Positions 1-10,310 of a stretch of 64,000 nucleotides of DNA are shown in pieces. Source of the stretch: an uncultured Lachnospiraceae bacterium. GTDB taxonomy: Bacteria; Bacillota; Clostridia; Lachnospirales; Lachnospiraceae. Made by a program: the position numbers and the translations under genes. The notes beneath the pieces are model-generated. The model was not told the DNA's origin. It worked only from the letters and a program-made list of their open reading frames with translations, and searched no databases. The stretch's first letter is position 1. Each line of letters starts with the position of its first letter. The DNA lies in the NCBI GenBank assembly GCA_947053345.1, contig CAMRSM010000005.1, forward strand, positions 62,001 through 126,000, given 5' to 3'.

Positions 1-433
1 CATTGATATCCGCTCAGACTGCGAATGACTGCGAATAGTAAAAAGCAAAACAGTGTTTCGGTTTCTGTTACCTGCTTGTAATGTACAATTCCGGTTCAAT
101 TTTTGACACGGATTTTGACTGCGAATAGAACAAAGTGCATAACTATTTTCTTGTTTTGTATTTTATTTAACTTTATTTTTGTTTTTTCTTGGTAATATAT
201 GGATATCTTTTTATGATAAATTGAATTACTGCTTCTGAATTTATTGACAAATAGATTTTCCTGTGATACAATTTTATAGATGATAGTACAAACTATCATT
301 ATTTTTACAAAATTTTCCAATGTAATGAAGTACGGTGCTTCATTACACTTATAACATTATGTTATTATATGATATTTCCACTTCGCCTCCCTGGATATCT
401 GGCAATTCTATTATATTTTTCCCGCAGCTATAC
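1..433. other. AT-rich gene-free stretch
   Basis: No convincing gene is seen here. The stretch is much richer in A and T than the genes that follow, and the only long open frame (96-320, minus strand) has no ribosome site and a low-complexity Lys/Ile/Asn composition. The decamer GACTGCGAAT occurs three times, at 17-26, 27-36 and 117-126, twice in direct tandem. Its role is unknown. Confidence 0.5.
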
Positions 434-470
434 ACAAAAAAAGAGAAGAAACTTGTAAATTCTTCTCTTT
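434..470 (-). terminator. Rho-independent terminator of the YunG-like gene
   Basis: A perfect 10-bp stem (441-450 with 460-469) and a 9-nt loop are followed, in minus-strand sense, by a run of seven T. It lies 20 nt past the stop codon of the gene ending at 490. Confidence 0.8.
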
Positions 471-489
471 CCATATTCATTGAATGATC

Positions 490-927
490 TCATATCTTCC
501 CAAGGCGTTTTTTCAGTTCTGCCCTCAAATACTCGTACCGTTCCCTTTTTTCTTCCTTCGCAAAATGTACTTCCCGGAACTGCTCCGGATTATTCTCATA
601 GGAAAGCACCTCATCCCCAAACTGCTCACTTGTCAGGTCAAAAATGCAGTCACCAACCACGTTATAACAGTGGTAATTCCCGCCCTCCCGAAGTATTCCG
701 TATACTTTTCCGCCGAAAATATCCTGCGCCAAAAATGCAGTGATGGAGCATTGTCCCAACGTCCGGTTTTCCCTGCTCCAATTGCCGCGCATGCGGGGCG
801 CGCAGGTGTACCCGCACCATATATCTGAAAGTGCATCGTACAGATCCTTCGGTGTGCGGATTCCTTCGTACTCTTTTGATACCGCAGGAGCATCCGCGTG
901 CTCCCAGCCGTAAAATTGATAATCCAT
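490..927 (-). CDS. YunG-like protein
   Basis: This encodes about 145 residues resembling the Bacillus YunG family, whose function is not established. The visible family pattern is a Trp-x3-Thr-Cys block near residue 40, then QCSITAFLAQD, then a short segment ending DLTSEQF. The Cys after Gln and the later His (NYHCYN) recall a cysteine-hydrolase arrangement, but this is only inference. The ATG at 927 was chosen because a GGGAGG lies upstream, though its 13-nt spacing is long; the in-frame ATG at 951 has no ribosome site. The gene follows the amidase gene by 130 nt on the same strand and ends at a strong terminator, so the two may be co-transcribed. Confidence 0.65.
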   Translation of the reverse strand: MDYQFYGWEHADAPAVSKEYEGIRTPKDLYDALSDIWCGYTCAPRMRGNWSRENRTLGQCSITAFLAQDIFGGKVYGILREGGNYHCYNVVGDCIFDLTSEQFGDEVLSYENNPEQFREVHFAKEEKRERYEYLRAELKKRLGKI

Positions 928-1057
928 GTTAAAGTCAAAGCCTCCCTTCATAAGTCGGTTTCTGTTCAGATGCATTCCGTTAAGGCAGTGCCAAATCCAG
1001 CCGCGGCTATGAAATAAGACCGCGCCAAGCACTTGCTGTGGACACATTCGAAACCGC

Positions 1058-1765
1058 CTATTTCTTCTCCCCCGCCGTCTTTCCCACCGCCGTGTCAAGC
1101 TCCGCTAAAAATGCCGCCCATTTGCCCTCCTGCTGTGCAAAATACTTCGGGCAGAGCTGGTCGCCGAGGTCGGAATGGCGCAGCACTGCGTCCTTCGTCA
1201 GCCCGTAAGTCTTGCATAGATAGGTGGTCAATTTCAGCAGGCTGTCATATGTCTGTGCGGACGGCTCCCCATCCGCCTGCGGATGGCAGAATGTAATGGC
1301 AATCGTATCCTCGTTGCGCGCGCCGGAGGCACAGGCAATCTCGTCCGTCGGGATGCACTGTACAATCTCGCCGTCGCTCCCGATGATAAAATGACAGCTT
1401 TCCGCCGTCTTTGAGGTACTGTTTACCTTCAGGCCTTCATAGTAGTTGCGGGTTTCCACCGCGGTGGTTCCCGCCCCCGCGACATAATGGATGATAATCC
1501 CTTTCACTTCTTTTAAAGAATTCTGTGGTCTTGTATATACATTCGGGGTCAGAAAGAGCTCCGTGATATTAAGCTCCTGTTTCATGGAAGGTGCCGCCGG
1601 GGTGTCGGGAGTCCCTTTTGAAAAAAGGTTCTTCGCCACCTTGATGAGACCGATCAACAGAATAAGCACGATCAAAAGTGCCAGCAGAGCCGCCGCCGCA
1701 AGCTTTAAATACGCATAAAGTTTTTTCCGCTTTTTCCATTCTTCCTTCGACAATACCTTCGCCAT
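1058..1765 (-). CDS. Membrane-anchored N-acetylmuramoyl-L-alanine amidase
   Basis: The 235-residue protein has a Lys/Arg-rich N-terminus, one membrane helix (about residues 20-42, very Leu/Ile rich) and an extracytoplasmic Amidase_2 (PGRP-like) domain. The expected zinc ligands are visible: His in GIIIHYVAG, His in LRHSDLG, and Cys in LCPKYF. Amidase_2 enzymes cut the amide bond between N-acetylmuramic acid and L-alanine in peptidoglycan, so a role in wall turnover on the outer face of the membrane is likely. The start at 1765 has GAGAGGG six nt upstream; a longer frame to 1915 has no ribosome site and covers the region after the guaB terminator. The substrate and any autolysis role cannot be told from sequence. 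Confidence 0.85.
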   Translation of the reverse strand: MAKVLSKEEWKKRKKLYAYLKLAAAALLALLIVLILLIGLIKVAKNLFSKGTPDTPAAPSMKQELNITELFLTPNVYTRPQNSLKEVKGIIIHYVAGAGTTAVETRNYYEGLKVNSTSKTAESCHFIIGSDGEIVQCIPTDEIACASGARNEDTIAITFCHPQADGEPSAQTYDSLLKLTTYLCKTYGLTKDAVLRHSDLGDQLCPKYFAQQEGKWAAFLAELDTAVGKTAGEKK

Positions 1766-1895
1766 AACTGCCCTCTCCATCTCCAATCTGTACCATGCGC
1801 AACCGCGGTTCGGCACGAAAACATTCCCCGTCCGTCCCCTATATGCGGATATCAAACAGCAAAGCCATGCCGCAGGCTTTCCCCCGATACCCTGC

Positions 1896-1930
1896 AAAAA
1901 GCCCCGGCCCTTCAAACAAGGAGCCGGGGC
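1896..1930 (-). terminator. Terminator of guaB
   Basis: An 8-bp GC-only stem (GCCGGGGC with GCCCCGGC, 1923-1930 and 1901-1908) is followed by TTTTT on the minus strand, 10 nt after the guaB stop codon. Confidence 0.85.
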
Positions 1931-1939
1931 CGTGATATC

Positions 1940-3415
<1,476 letters not shown>

Positions 3416-3418
3416 TTA

Positions 3419-3534
3419 TTTTTGAGTTCCGCAGATCCCCTCCCCAGCGCCCTTTTTGTGGAAGGGCTTTCCTCCGCCCTGCTCCTGAAATCCCTTCCTG
3501 CGCTGAACGGGGCTCTGCTGTTTTTGAGTTCCGC
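3419..3534 (-). repeat. Folded element in guaB leader flanked by 14-bp direct repeats
   Basis: TTTTTGAGTTCCGC occurs identically at 3419-3432 and 3521-3534. The 88 bp between them fold into nested stems: 3431-3440 with 3509-3518 (9 of 10 pairs), 3445-3450 with 3500-3505 (6 of 6), and 3460-3471 with 3487-3498 (11 of 12), leaving a 15-nt loop. In mRNA sense it occupies most of the guaB 5' leader. It could be a small palindromic insertion with a target duplication or a riboregulator. It does not show the purine-riboswitch core that I would recognise. Confidence 0.7.
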
Positions 3535-3615
3535 GCGCAGTTTCCCGCACACGTTTTTACATTCCACCGTCCGCTTCCTACATCAAAATTGTGGGAAGGA
3601 ACGATAATTTGTAAA

Positions 3616-3644
3616 ATTATAACCGCTTTCCCTGACAATGTCAA
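3616..3644 (-). promoter_or_regulatory. Sigma-A promoter of guaB
   Basis: TTGACA (3639-3644) and TATAAT (3616-3621) on the minus strand, with 17 nt between them, are both perfect consensus hexamers. Transcription would begin near 3609 and give a leader of about 210 nt. Confidence 0.9.
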
Positions 3645-3653
3645 CTACGATTT

Positions 3654-4160
3654 TTAATATTCTGATACTTTTCTCGGTGCCTTCTGTTTGATTGCCGCGA
3701 TCATCTTCTCACTCGGCTCGAACAGGAGCATCGTCAGCTGCTCCCCTTTTCGCACGACAATGGCATAAGGATGAATGTCACGCTCCCGCGAGGTGAAATC
3801 CATTGTTTTCAAACTCGGATTATTCTGGTAGGAATCGAGCGCGTGCGAACCGGCAGGAGCCATCTGCTCCACATTCTCGAAATCGATCCTGAGCGCCTGT
3901 TTCCGCTTGTTCCCGCTGTAAATCTTGTCAAAATCAAGCTGCCCGTCACAGAAGACATACTCGATCTCCACACTCAGATACGGGAATACAAGCACACAGA
4001 CCAAGACCAGCACGCCCACCGCGACAATGGCAAACGGCCCGAAGTACGCCATACCGAAAAGAAGCACAAAGATGACTGCCGCGATCAGTGCTGCCTTGAT
4101 CAGAAGGTTCACCGGCGAAGCTTTCTGCTTCACGGATGCTTCCGCATATGATTCATTCAT
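3654..4160 (-). CDS. Two-helix membrane protein of unknown function (DUF6106-like)
   Basis: The 168-residue protein has about 20 polar N-terminal residues, two adjacent membrane helices (about residues 20-65) and a soluble C-terminal half with the pattern EIEYVFCDGQLDFDKIYSGNK and a terminal region rich in Lys. It resembles small membrane proteins that I recall from Lachnospiraceae under the name DUF6106; that assignment is from memory and not certain. The start at 4160 has GAGGA eight nt upstream. An in-frame extension to 4253 is Cys/Gly/Arg rich and lacks a ribosome site. A TATAAT hexamer at 4361-4366 may be its promoter, but the -35 is poor. No function can be assigned. Confidence 0.7.
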   Translation of the reverse strand: MNESYAEASVKQKASPVNLLIKAALIAAVIFVLLFGMAYFGPFAIVAVGVLVLVCVLVFPYLSVEIEYVFCDGQLDFDKIYSGNKRKQALRIDFENVEQMAPAGSHALDSYQNNPSLKTMDFTSRERDIHPYAIVVRKGEQLTMLLFEPSEKMIAAIKQKAPRKVSEY

Positions 4161-4405
4161 AGATTTATCCTCATTTCTGCGCCGCCCTCTGCGTATCAAC
4201 AGCCCGGTGCCGGCAGCGCCGCAGACACAGGCTCCGTGTGAACATCCACTCACATTGCCCCCATCCGCCTAAGATGTCCCATCCACCGCCCGGATACCGG
4301 ACGAAGACCGTCCAAACGGACACACCAAAGGCTTTCCCGGTTGCAAATACAATTATCTTTATTATACTTCATTTTTCGCAAAAAAGGAAGTATTTTATGA
4401 GGATT

Positions 4406-4446
4406 TAATAAAAGACAGCATGGGCTGCCCATGCTGTCTTTTATTT
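4406..4446 (-). terminator. Terminator of groES-groEL
   Basis: A stem of about 18 bp, AAAGACAGCATGGG with its complement, with a 3-nt loop and T-rich flanks on both sides. It lies just after the groEL stop and may also act in the opposite direction. Confidence 0.85.
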
Positions 4447-4459
4447 ATTGTATTCCTTA

Positions 4460-6088
<1,629 letters not shown>

Positions 6089-6200
6089 TCATTCCCTCCA
6101 ATATGATATTTAATCCGCACCGCAAAACGTCTGCCTCCCCGGCCGGTCTGCGTGCATCTGTCAAAAGCTTTGGGAAAGCGGTGATTTTACCCGCACCCCG

Positions 6201-6488
6201 TTAGTCCTCCACGATCGCTACGATATCGTTCTGCTTTACAACGATATACTCCTCTTCGCCGAGCTTAACTTCCGTTCCGGAATATTTCGAGAAGATAACC
6301 TTATCGCCGGCCTTCACCTGCATCGTGACTTCCTTGCCGTCCACCACGCCGCCAGGGCCTACCGCGACCACCTCTGCCTGCTGCGGCTTCTCCTTCGCCT
6401 GACCCGGCAGGACAATACCGGATTTCGTTGTCTCTTCCGCTACGAGCTGTTTTAATACTACCTTGTCACCCAACGGTACTAACTTCAT
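6201..6488 (-). CDS. groES: Co-chaperonin GroES
   Basis: The 95-residue co-chaperonin caps the GroEL ring. MKLVPLGDKVVLK at the N-terminus, the mobile loop region EETTKSGIVLPGQA, and the dome/C-terminal block VIFSKYSGTEVKLGEEEY match the family. The start at 6488 is preceded by AAGGAGG at seven nt; the frame is open to 6512 but that part covers the ribosome site. It is first in the groES-groEL operon under HrcA-type control. Confidence 0.98.
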   Translation of the reverse strand: MKLVPLGDKVVLKQLVAEETTKSGIVLPGQAKEKPQQAEVVAVGPGGVVDGKEVTMQVKAGDKVIFSKYSGTEVKLGEEEYIVVKQNDIVAIVED

Positions 6489-6541
6489 AATGAATCCTCC
6501 TTCTTTTACCATCGCCTTTGACGGCTCATTTTATGTCGTTA

Positions 6542-6568
6542 TTAGCACTCAATCATATCGAGTGCTAA
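6542..6568 (-). promoter_or_regulatory. CIRCE operator
   Basis: TTAGCACTC-N9-GAGTGCTAA is a perfect inverted repeat, the known binding site of the heat-shock repressor HrcA. It sits between the promoter and the groES ribosome site. The hrcA gene is not in this window. Confidence 0.97.
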
Positions 6569-6574
6569 TCAATT

Positions 6575-6602
6575 TATCTATATATTAGTGAAATGCAGTC
6601 AA
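6575..6602 (-). promoter_or_regulatory. Promoter of groES-groEL
   Basis: On the minus strand TTGACT (6597-6602) and TAGATA (6575-6580) are separated by 16 nt. The CIRCE palindrome begins seven nt further on, so bound HrcA would cover the start of transcription. Confidence 0.75.
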
Positions 6603-6775
6603 AAATGCAAGCTTCCAATTGTTACGATTTGATTCATTTTCCGTGAATACTTAGAATAAGCTATATTATTCTCTTGTATCCTCATCTATTCTCTTTATTT
6701 CATTTTTTGTATCGGACGGTGGAATATGCTAAAATATGGAGAGCAAATGCGGAACTCAATATCGGGAGGTATTTT

Positions 6776-7813
6776 ATGTATGACATCATCGTGATCGGGG
6801 CGGGGCCTGCCGGGGCTGCCGCGGCAAAGACATTGGCGGAAAATGGCTGTAGGGTTCTTCTCGCGGAAAAATGCAGGATACCGCGCTACAAGTCTTGTTC
6901 GGGACAGTTGATCCAGAAGAGCCTCAACCTTGTGGAACGCTATTTTGGCGAGCCTGTCCCATCCCATACCACCTGCAGCCCCGCCGAAAACCGCGGCATG
7001 GTCTTCACCGACGATACCGGGCACACCTACGTTTTCCCACAGCCCGGCTTAAATGTCTGGCGCAGTTCCTTTGATGCCTGGCTCACGAAAAAAGCCGCAG
7101 CTGCGGGAGCCGTAGTACAGGATGCATTAAATGCCGTTTCCTGCACAGCGCAAGATGAGGCTGTCCTTGTCCGCTTCCGCAGGGCGGACGGGAGTCTGTA
7201 TGACGAGCGAGCAGAATATGTCATTGACTGTGAGGGTGTTGCCGGCGTGATCAAGCGGCAGCTTACCGGAACCGTGCCGGACGGTATCACCACCTACCAG
7301 ACCTTCCACCACGGCCGCATCGACCTTGATCCGCATTACTTTTACGCGTACCTGCAGCCGGAACTTTCCGAGTATGACGCGTGGTTTAACGTGAAGGACG
7401 GGATGCTTGTGCTCGGTGTCTCCGTAAAAAATAAAGAAAAGGAATCGTATTATTACGATTCTTTCCTCTCCTATATGAAAAAACACCACGGGCTTTCGGT
7501 CGGCAAACCGGAGAGGGTAGACCGCTGGCTGATGCCGCGAATAAAGCCTGGCTGTGCCATCTGCTACGGCATCGGACGCGTGCTTTTTGCGGGGGAGGCG
7601 GCCGGATTTTTGAACCCGATGGGCGAGGGGATCTCCGCCGGGTTAGAGAGCGCCTATAGCGCGGCACAGGCGGTCTTAAAACACCGCGGGGATACCGAAG
7701 GCATTTATTCCTCCTACAGGGAAGGTACAGCGGCGCTCCACGACTATATGAAACGCCAGTGGAGCCTTGTGGGCGGGATGGCAAAAACCTTTTCAGAGAT
7801 GAAACAACCGTAG
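6776..7813 (+). CDS. FAD-dependent oxidoreductase, geranylgeranyl-reductase-like
   Basis: The 345-residue flavoprotein starts with the dinucleotide-binding motif VIGAGPAGAAAAKTLA (about residues 5-20), followed by a CSGQL segment near residue 40, typical of the geranylgeranyl-reductase/PHBH-like family, and a second FAD block LFAGEAAGFLNPMGEGIS near residue 275. Such enzymes reduce isoprenoid or hydroxylate aromatic substrates; the substrate here is unknown. The start at 6776 has GGGAGG at six nt; the frame upstream to 6674 overlaps the groES promoter region and has no ribosome site. It is monocistronic and ends at a strong bidirectional terminator. The substrate cannot be inferred from the neighbours. 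Confidence 0.8.
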   Translation: MYDIIVIGAGPAGAAAAKTLAENGCRVLLAEKCRIPRYKSCSGQLIQKSLNLVERYFGEPVPSHTTCSPAENRGMVFTDDTGHTYVFPQPGLNVWRSSFDAWLTKKAAAAGAVVQDALNAVSCTAQDEAVLVRFRRADGSLYDERAEYVIDCEGVAGVIKRQLTGTVPDGITTYQTFHHGRIDLDPHYFYAYLQPELSEYDAWFNVKDGMLVLGVSVKNKEKESYYYDSFLSYMKKHHGLSVGKPERVDRWLMPRIKPGCAICYGIGRVLFAGEAAGFLNPMGEGISAGLESAYSAAQAVLKHRGDTEGIYSSYREGTAALHDYMKRQWSLVGGMAKTFSEMKQP

Positions 7814-7829
7814 ATGGCTCAAAGCCCCG

Positions 7830-7870
7830 AAAAAGCGGGATGCTGCAGTTTTGCAGCATCCCGCTTTTTT
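7830..7870 (+). terminator. Bidirectional terminator between convergent genes
   Basis: A perfect 17-bp stem (7831-7847 with 7852-7868) with a 4-nt loop and T runs on both outer sides. It can serve the flavoprotein gene from the left and the NlpC/P60 gene from the right. Confidence 0.9.
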
Positions 7871-7875
7871 ATGCG

Positions 7876-7913
7876 CACGGACACCCGCCAGCTTCCGCTG
7901 ACGGGTGTCCGTG
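7876..7913. repeat. Long hairpin next to the terminator
   Basis: CACGGACACCCG (7876-7887) pairs perfectly with 7902-7913, and CAGC/GCTG pair inside the loop, giving about 16 bp in total. There is no T tract. It may be a second barrier between the convergent genes or an extragenic palindrome. Confidence 0.6.
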
Positions 7914-8001
7914 TGGGCGGGAAGAGGAAGGAAACTTCCCTGCTTGCCTGCGCGGGTAGGAAAACCCCTCCCCCGCCCTGTTTCACATATGCCGTACCGG
8001 A

Positions 8002-9918
8002 TCAGAAAATCCTCCACGCACAGATAAAATTCTTTTTCCACCAAGCGCCAAGCGACCGGTACACGATCTTGCCGCTACTGGAAGAAGCATCATAAACCAT
8101 ACCGTTGCCTGCTGCAATGCCGACATGGCCTTTCACGACCACGATATCCCCCGCCTTAATGCTTGAGAAGCTCGTAACCTTCTGGTACTTCCCGACCGTC
8201 CTCCAGCCGTACGAGGTGATATAGCTCTGCTTGATGCCAATCTGGTTTAAACACCAGTAAACATAGCCGGAACAGTCAAAGGCATTCGGTCCCTTCGCGC
8301 CGTAAACATAAGGCTTACCAACCTTGGATTTTGCTACTTTGAGCAATGCCGACACACTGGCACTTCCTACATTTGAGGACGAGGAAGAACCGGAACTTGA
8401 GGATGTGGAACTACCCTTATTTGAAGACGAGGAAGAAGTGCCGCCGGAGCCGCCCGTTGATTCCCCGCTTGCTTTTACCGCATCACCGCCAGTCAGCTTC
8501 GCCATTGTCTTCATACCGACATTCCCGTCCACCAACAGGCCGTTTTTCCTCTGGAAGTCCTTTACCGCAGCCTCTGTCACCTCACCGAAATACCCGGTGC
8601 AGTTTGAGGAGGACATATAGCCGTATCTTGCGAGAAGCTCCTGCACACGCTTTACCGTATCCCCGCTCTCACCGATCATCATACCGTTCGCGACCGCGTC
8701 GGAGGCGTTTAACACCACCATCGTCGTAGGCCCTAAGAAACCGTCCACGACAAGGTCGTTCCTGGACTGGAACTGCTTTACCGCCGCCACGGTATCATTG
8801 CCGTACTGCCCGTCCGGCTTTGTCGTCAGATACCCGAGCTCCTTTAAGCGCTCCTGGCAGGCGAGCACCACGTCACTCTTGTCACCATAAGAAATAATAT
8901 TTGCCTTCGCCGTCTCGCTGTAGAGCATTTCCATCGTCTCATGCCCTACCTTGCCGTCCGCCGCAAGACCGTTGTTCTGCTGCATCTGCTTTACCGCCGC
9001 CTCCGTCACGTCGCCGAAATGCCCCGTGACATAGTCCGGGTTCGCAAGATAGCCCATCTCGTAAAGTCTGCGCTGGATGCGCTTGATATCGTCACCGTCC
9101 ATCCCGGATTTTGCAAGATAATATTTGGCATCGTCAGAAAACAGAAGCGTCCTTGTCTCCGGCCCGATGATCCCGTCCTGCTTTAAATCGTGCTGGCGCT
9201 GGAAAAGTTCCACTGCTTTCGCGGTGATGGAACCATAGTACATTGTCGGCTCCGAATAGTCCATAAAGCCAAGATCCATCAAACGCTGCTGGATGTCCGC
9301 CACCGAGCTGTGCGACACTCCCTGGGAATAAAACTCCGGTGCAGGCTCCTCATCAATGATCCCCTCACCTTCCCCCGGCAAATAAAGCTCATCATCCGAT
9401 CCAACCCCGGAAGTATCCCCTTCCTCCCCGAGATCCGCCCCCTCATCCGGCAGGACATCTTCCCCGCCTTCGGTCGGATCCGCGTTGTTTCCCGCATCAT
9501 CCGCGGCCGGCAGATCACCGTCACCTGCCGGCATACCGCCGGACACAGGACTGTTATCCGGCACGCCTGCCCCGTCCGCATCACCGCCATCTGCCGGCAT
9601 GCTGTTAAGCGCGTTTATGCTTCTGACATTATCCTGCATCGCAAAAAGACTTGCAAGGAGTGATTCTTCCCCTAATGTATGCATCCCAAGCCCGACCTTG
9701 TGCCCGTAGCATCCAAGTACCTCCAAGCGCTCCGCCTCCGGCGGCGTGCCGCCCTCACTCGCATATGTAACGGCTCCCGCTGCCGCGATATCAAACAGGG
9801 TTCCCTGCACGGAACTGCTATCCCCCGCAGAGCCCAAACGAAAATCGCTGCAAACACCTATCAACACAACGGCCGCCATCGCTGCCGGGATCACCCGCGC
9901 CTTTTTTTGCTTCTGCAT
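8002..9918 (-). CDS. Secreted NlpC/P60 peptidase with four peptidoglycan-binding repeats
   Basis: The 638-residue exported wall hydrolase has a signal or anchor segment at about residues 8-25. An Asp/Glu/Gly/Pro-rich linker (about 105-190) leads into four PG_binding_1 repeats (about 200-475), each carrying a version of V..FQ...GL..DG..G..T. A Ser/Gly linker (about 485-525) precedes the NlpC/P60 domain, with catalytic Cys549 in FDCSGY and His598 in KGHVGI. The family cuts D-gamma-glutamyl-diamino acid bonds in stem peptides. The number of binding repeats is high, suggesting firm wall attachment. The start at 9918 has AAGGAGG at six nt. It has its own promoter (10035-10063) and shares the convergent terminator at 7830-7870. 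Use in growth, sporulation or germination is not settled by sequence. Confidence 0.92.
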   Translation of the reverse strand: MQKQKKARVIPAAMAAVVLIGVCSDFRLGSAGDSSSVQGTLFDIAAAGAVTYASEGGTPPEAERLEVLGCYGHKVGLGMHTLGEESLLASLFAMQDNVRSINALNSMPADGGDADGAGVPDNSPVSGGMPAGDGDLPAADDAGNNADPTEGGEDVLPDEGADLGEEGDTSGVGSDDELYLPGEGEGIIDEEPAPEFYSQGVSHSSVADIQQRLMDLGFMDYSEPTMYYGSITAKAVELFQRQHDLKQDGIIGPETRTLLFSDDAKYYLAKSGMDGDDIKRIQRRLYEMGYLANPDYVTGHFGDVTEAAVKQMQQNNGLAADGKVGHETMEMLYSETAKANIISYGDKSDVVLACQERLKELGYLTTKPDGQYGNDTVAAVKQFQSRNDLVVDGFLGPTTMVVLNASDAVANGMMIGESGDTVKRVQELLARYGYMSSSNCTGYFGEVTEAAVKDFQRKNGLLVDGNVGMKTMAKLTGGDAVKASGESTGGSGGTSSSSSNKGSSTSSSSGSSSSSNVGSASVSALLKVAKSKVGKPYVYGAKGPNAFDCSGYVYWCLNQIGIKQSYITSYGWRTVGKYQKVTSFSSIKAGDIVVVKGHVGIAAGNGMVYDASSSSGKIVYRSLGAWWKKNFICAWRIF

Positions 9919-10034
9919 GAATTTCCTCCTTTTTCATCATTGCCTGCTGCCATCCACAGCATCTATACACCATCCAAATTCTTTCGAACCGCAAACAAAA
10001 TTGTTACGATAATATTACAAAATACCCAAGTGAT

Positions 10035-10063
10035 ATTCTACACCGATTGAACGAAGAAAGCAA
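10035..10063 (-). promoter_or_regulatory. Putative promoter of the NlpC/P60 gene
   Basis: Minus-strand TTGCTT (10058-10063) and TAGAAT (10035-10040) are 17 nt apart, about 115 nt upstream of the start codon. The match is moderate. Confidence 0.55.
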
Positions 10064-10080
10064 GAGAAAAATTAAAATAA

Positions 10081-10115
10081 TGTCGAATTCACAAAATGGA
10101 CAAACAATTTTGTCC
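10081..10115. promoter_or_regulatory. Spo0A-box-like motif and inverted repeat
   Basis: TGTCGAA at 10081-10087 equals the core of the Spo0A box. It is followed by GGACAAA-CAAT-TTTGTCC (10098-10115), a perfect 7-bp inverted repeat. Both lie about 20-50 nt upstream of the NlpC/P60 -35 box. A 7-mer can occur by chance, so this is only a candidate control region. Confidence 0.35.
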
Positions 10116-10220
10116 TATTTTTAACATTGGAGGAAATTTTTTGAATTATATTCTCCATATTATCCCATTGATATGCATAAAGCATGAAAACTTTGGAAAC
10201 TCCCCTTTGCCCACACACAT

Positions 10221-10261
10221 GCAAAAGCACCGCGGGCTTTGTCTGCCTGCAGTGCTTTTGC
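10221..10261 (-). terminator. Probable terminator of purL
   Basis: GCAAAAGCAC (10221-10230) pairs perfectly with 10252-10261, about 50 nt beyond the purL stop. A weaker inner stem extends it. The T run is inside the stem and the tail is poor, so efficiency is uncertain. Confidence 0.55.
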
Positions 10262-10310
10262 CATATTGGCTGTTTTGTCCCTGGCTCGTTTGCTTGCCAA
10301 AATCGTTTCC

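Noticed and set aside
480-828. Plus-strand frames over the YunG-like gene
   Set aside because: Shadow frames without ribosome sites, rich in Pro, His and Arg, opposite a gene with family motifs.
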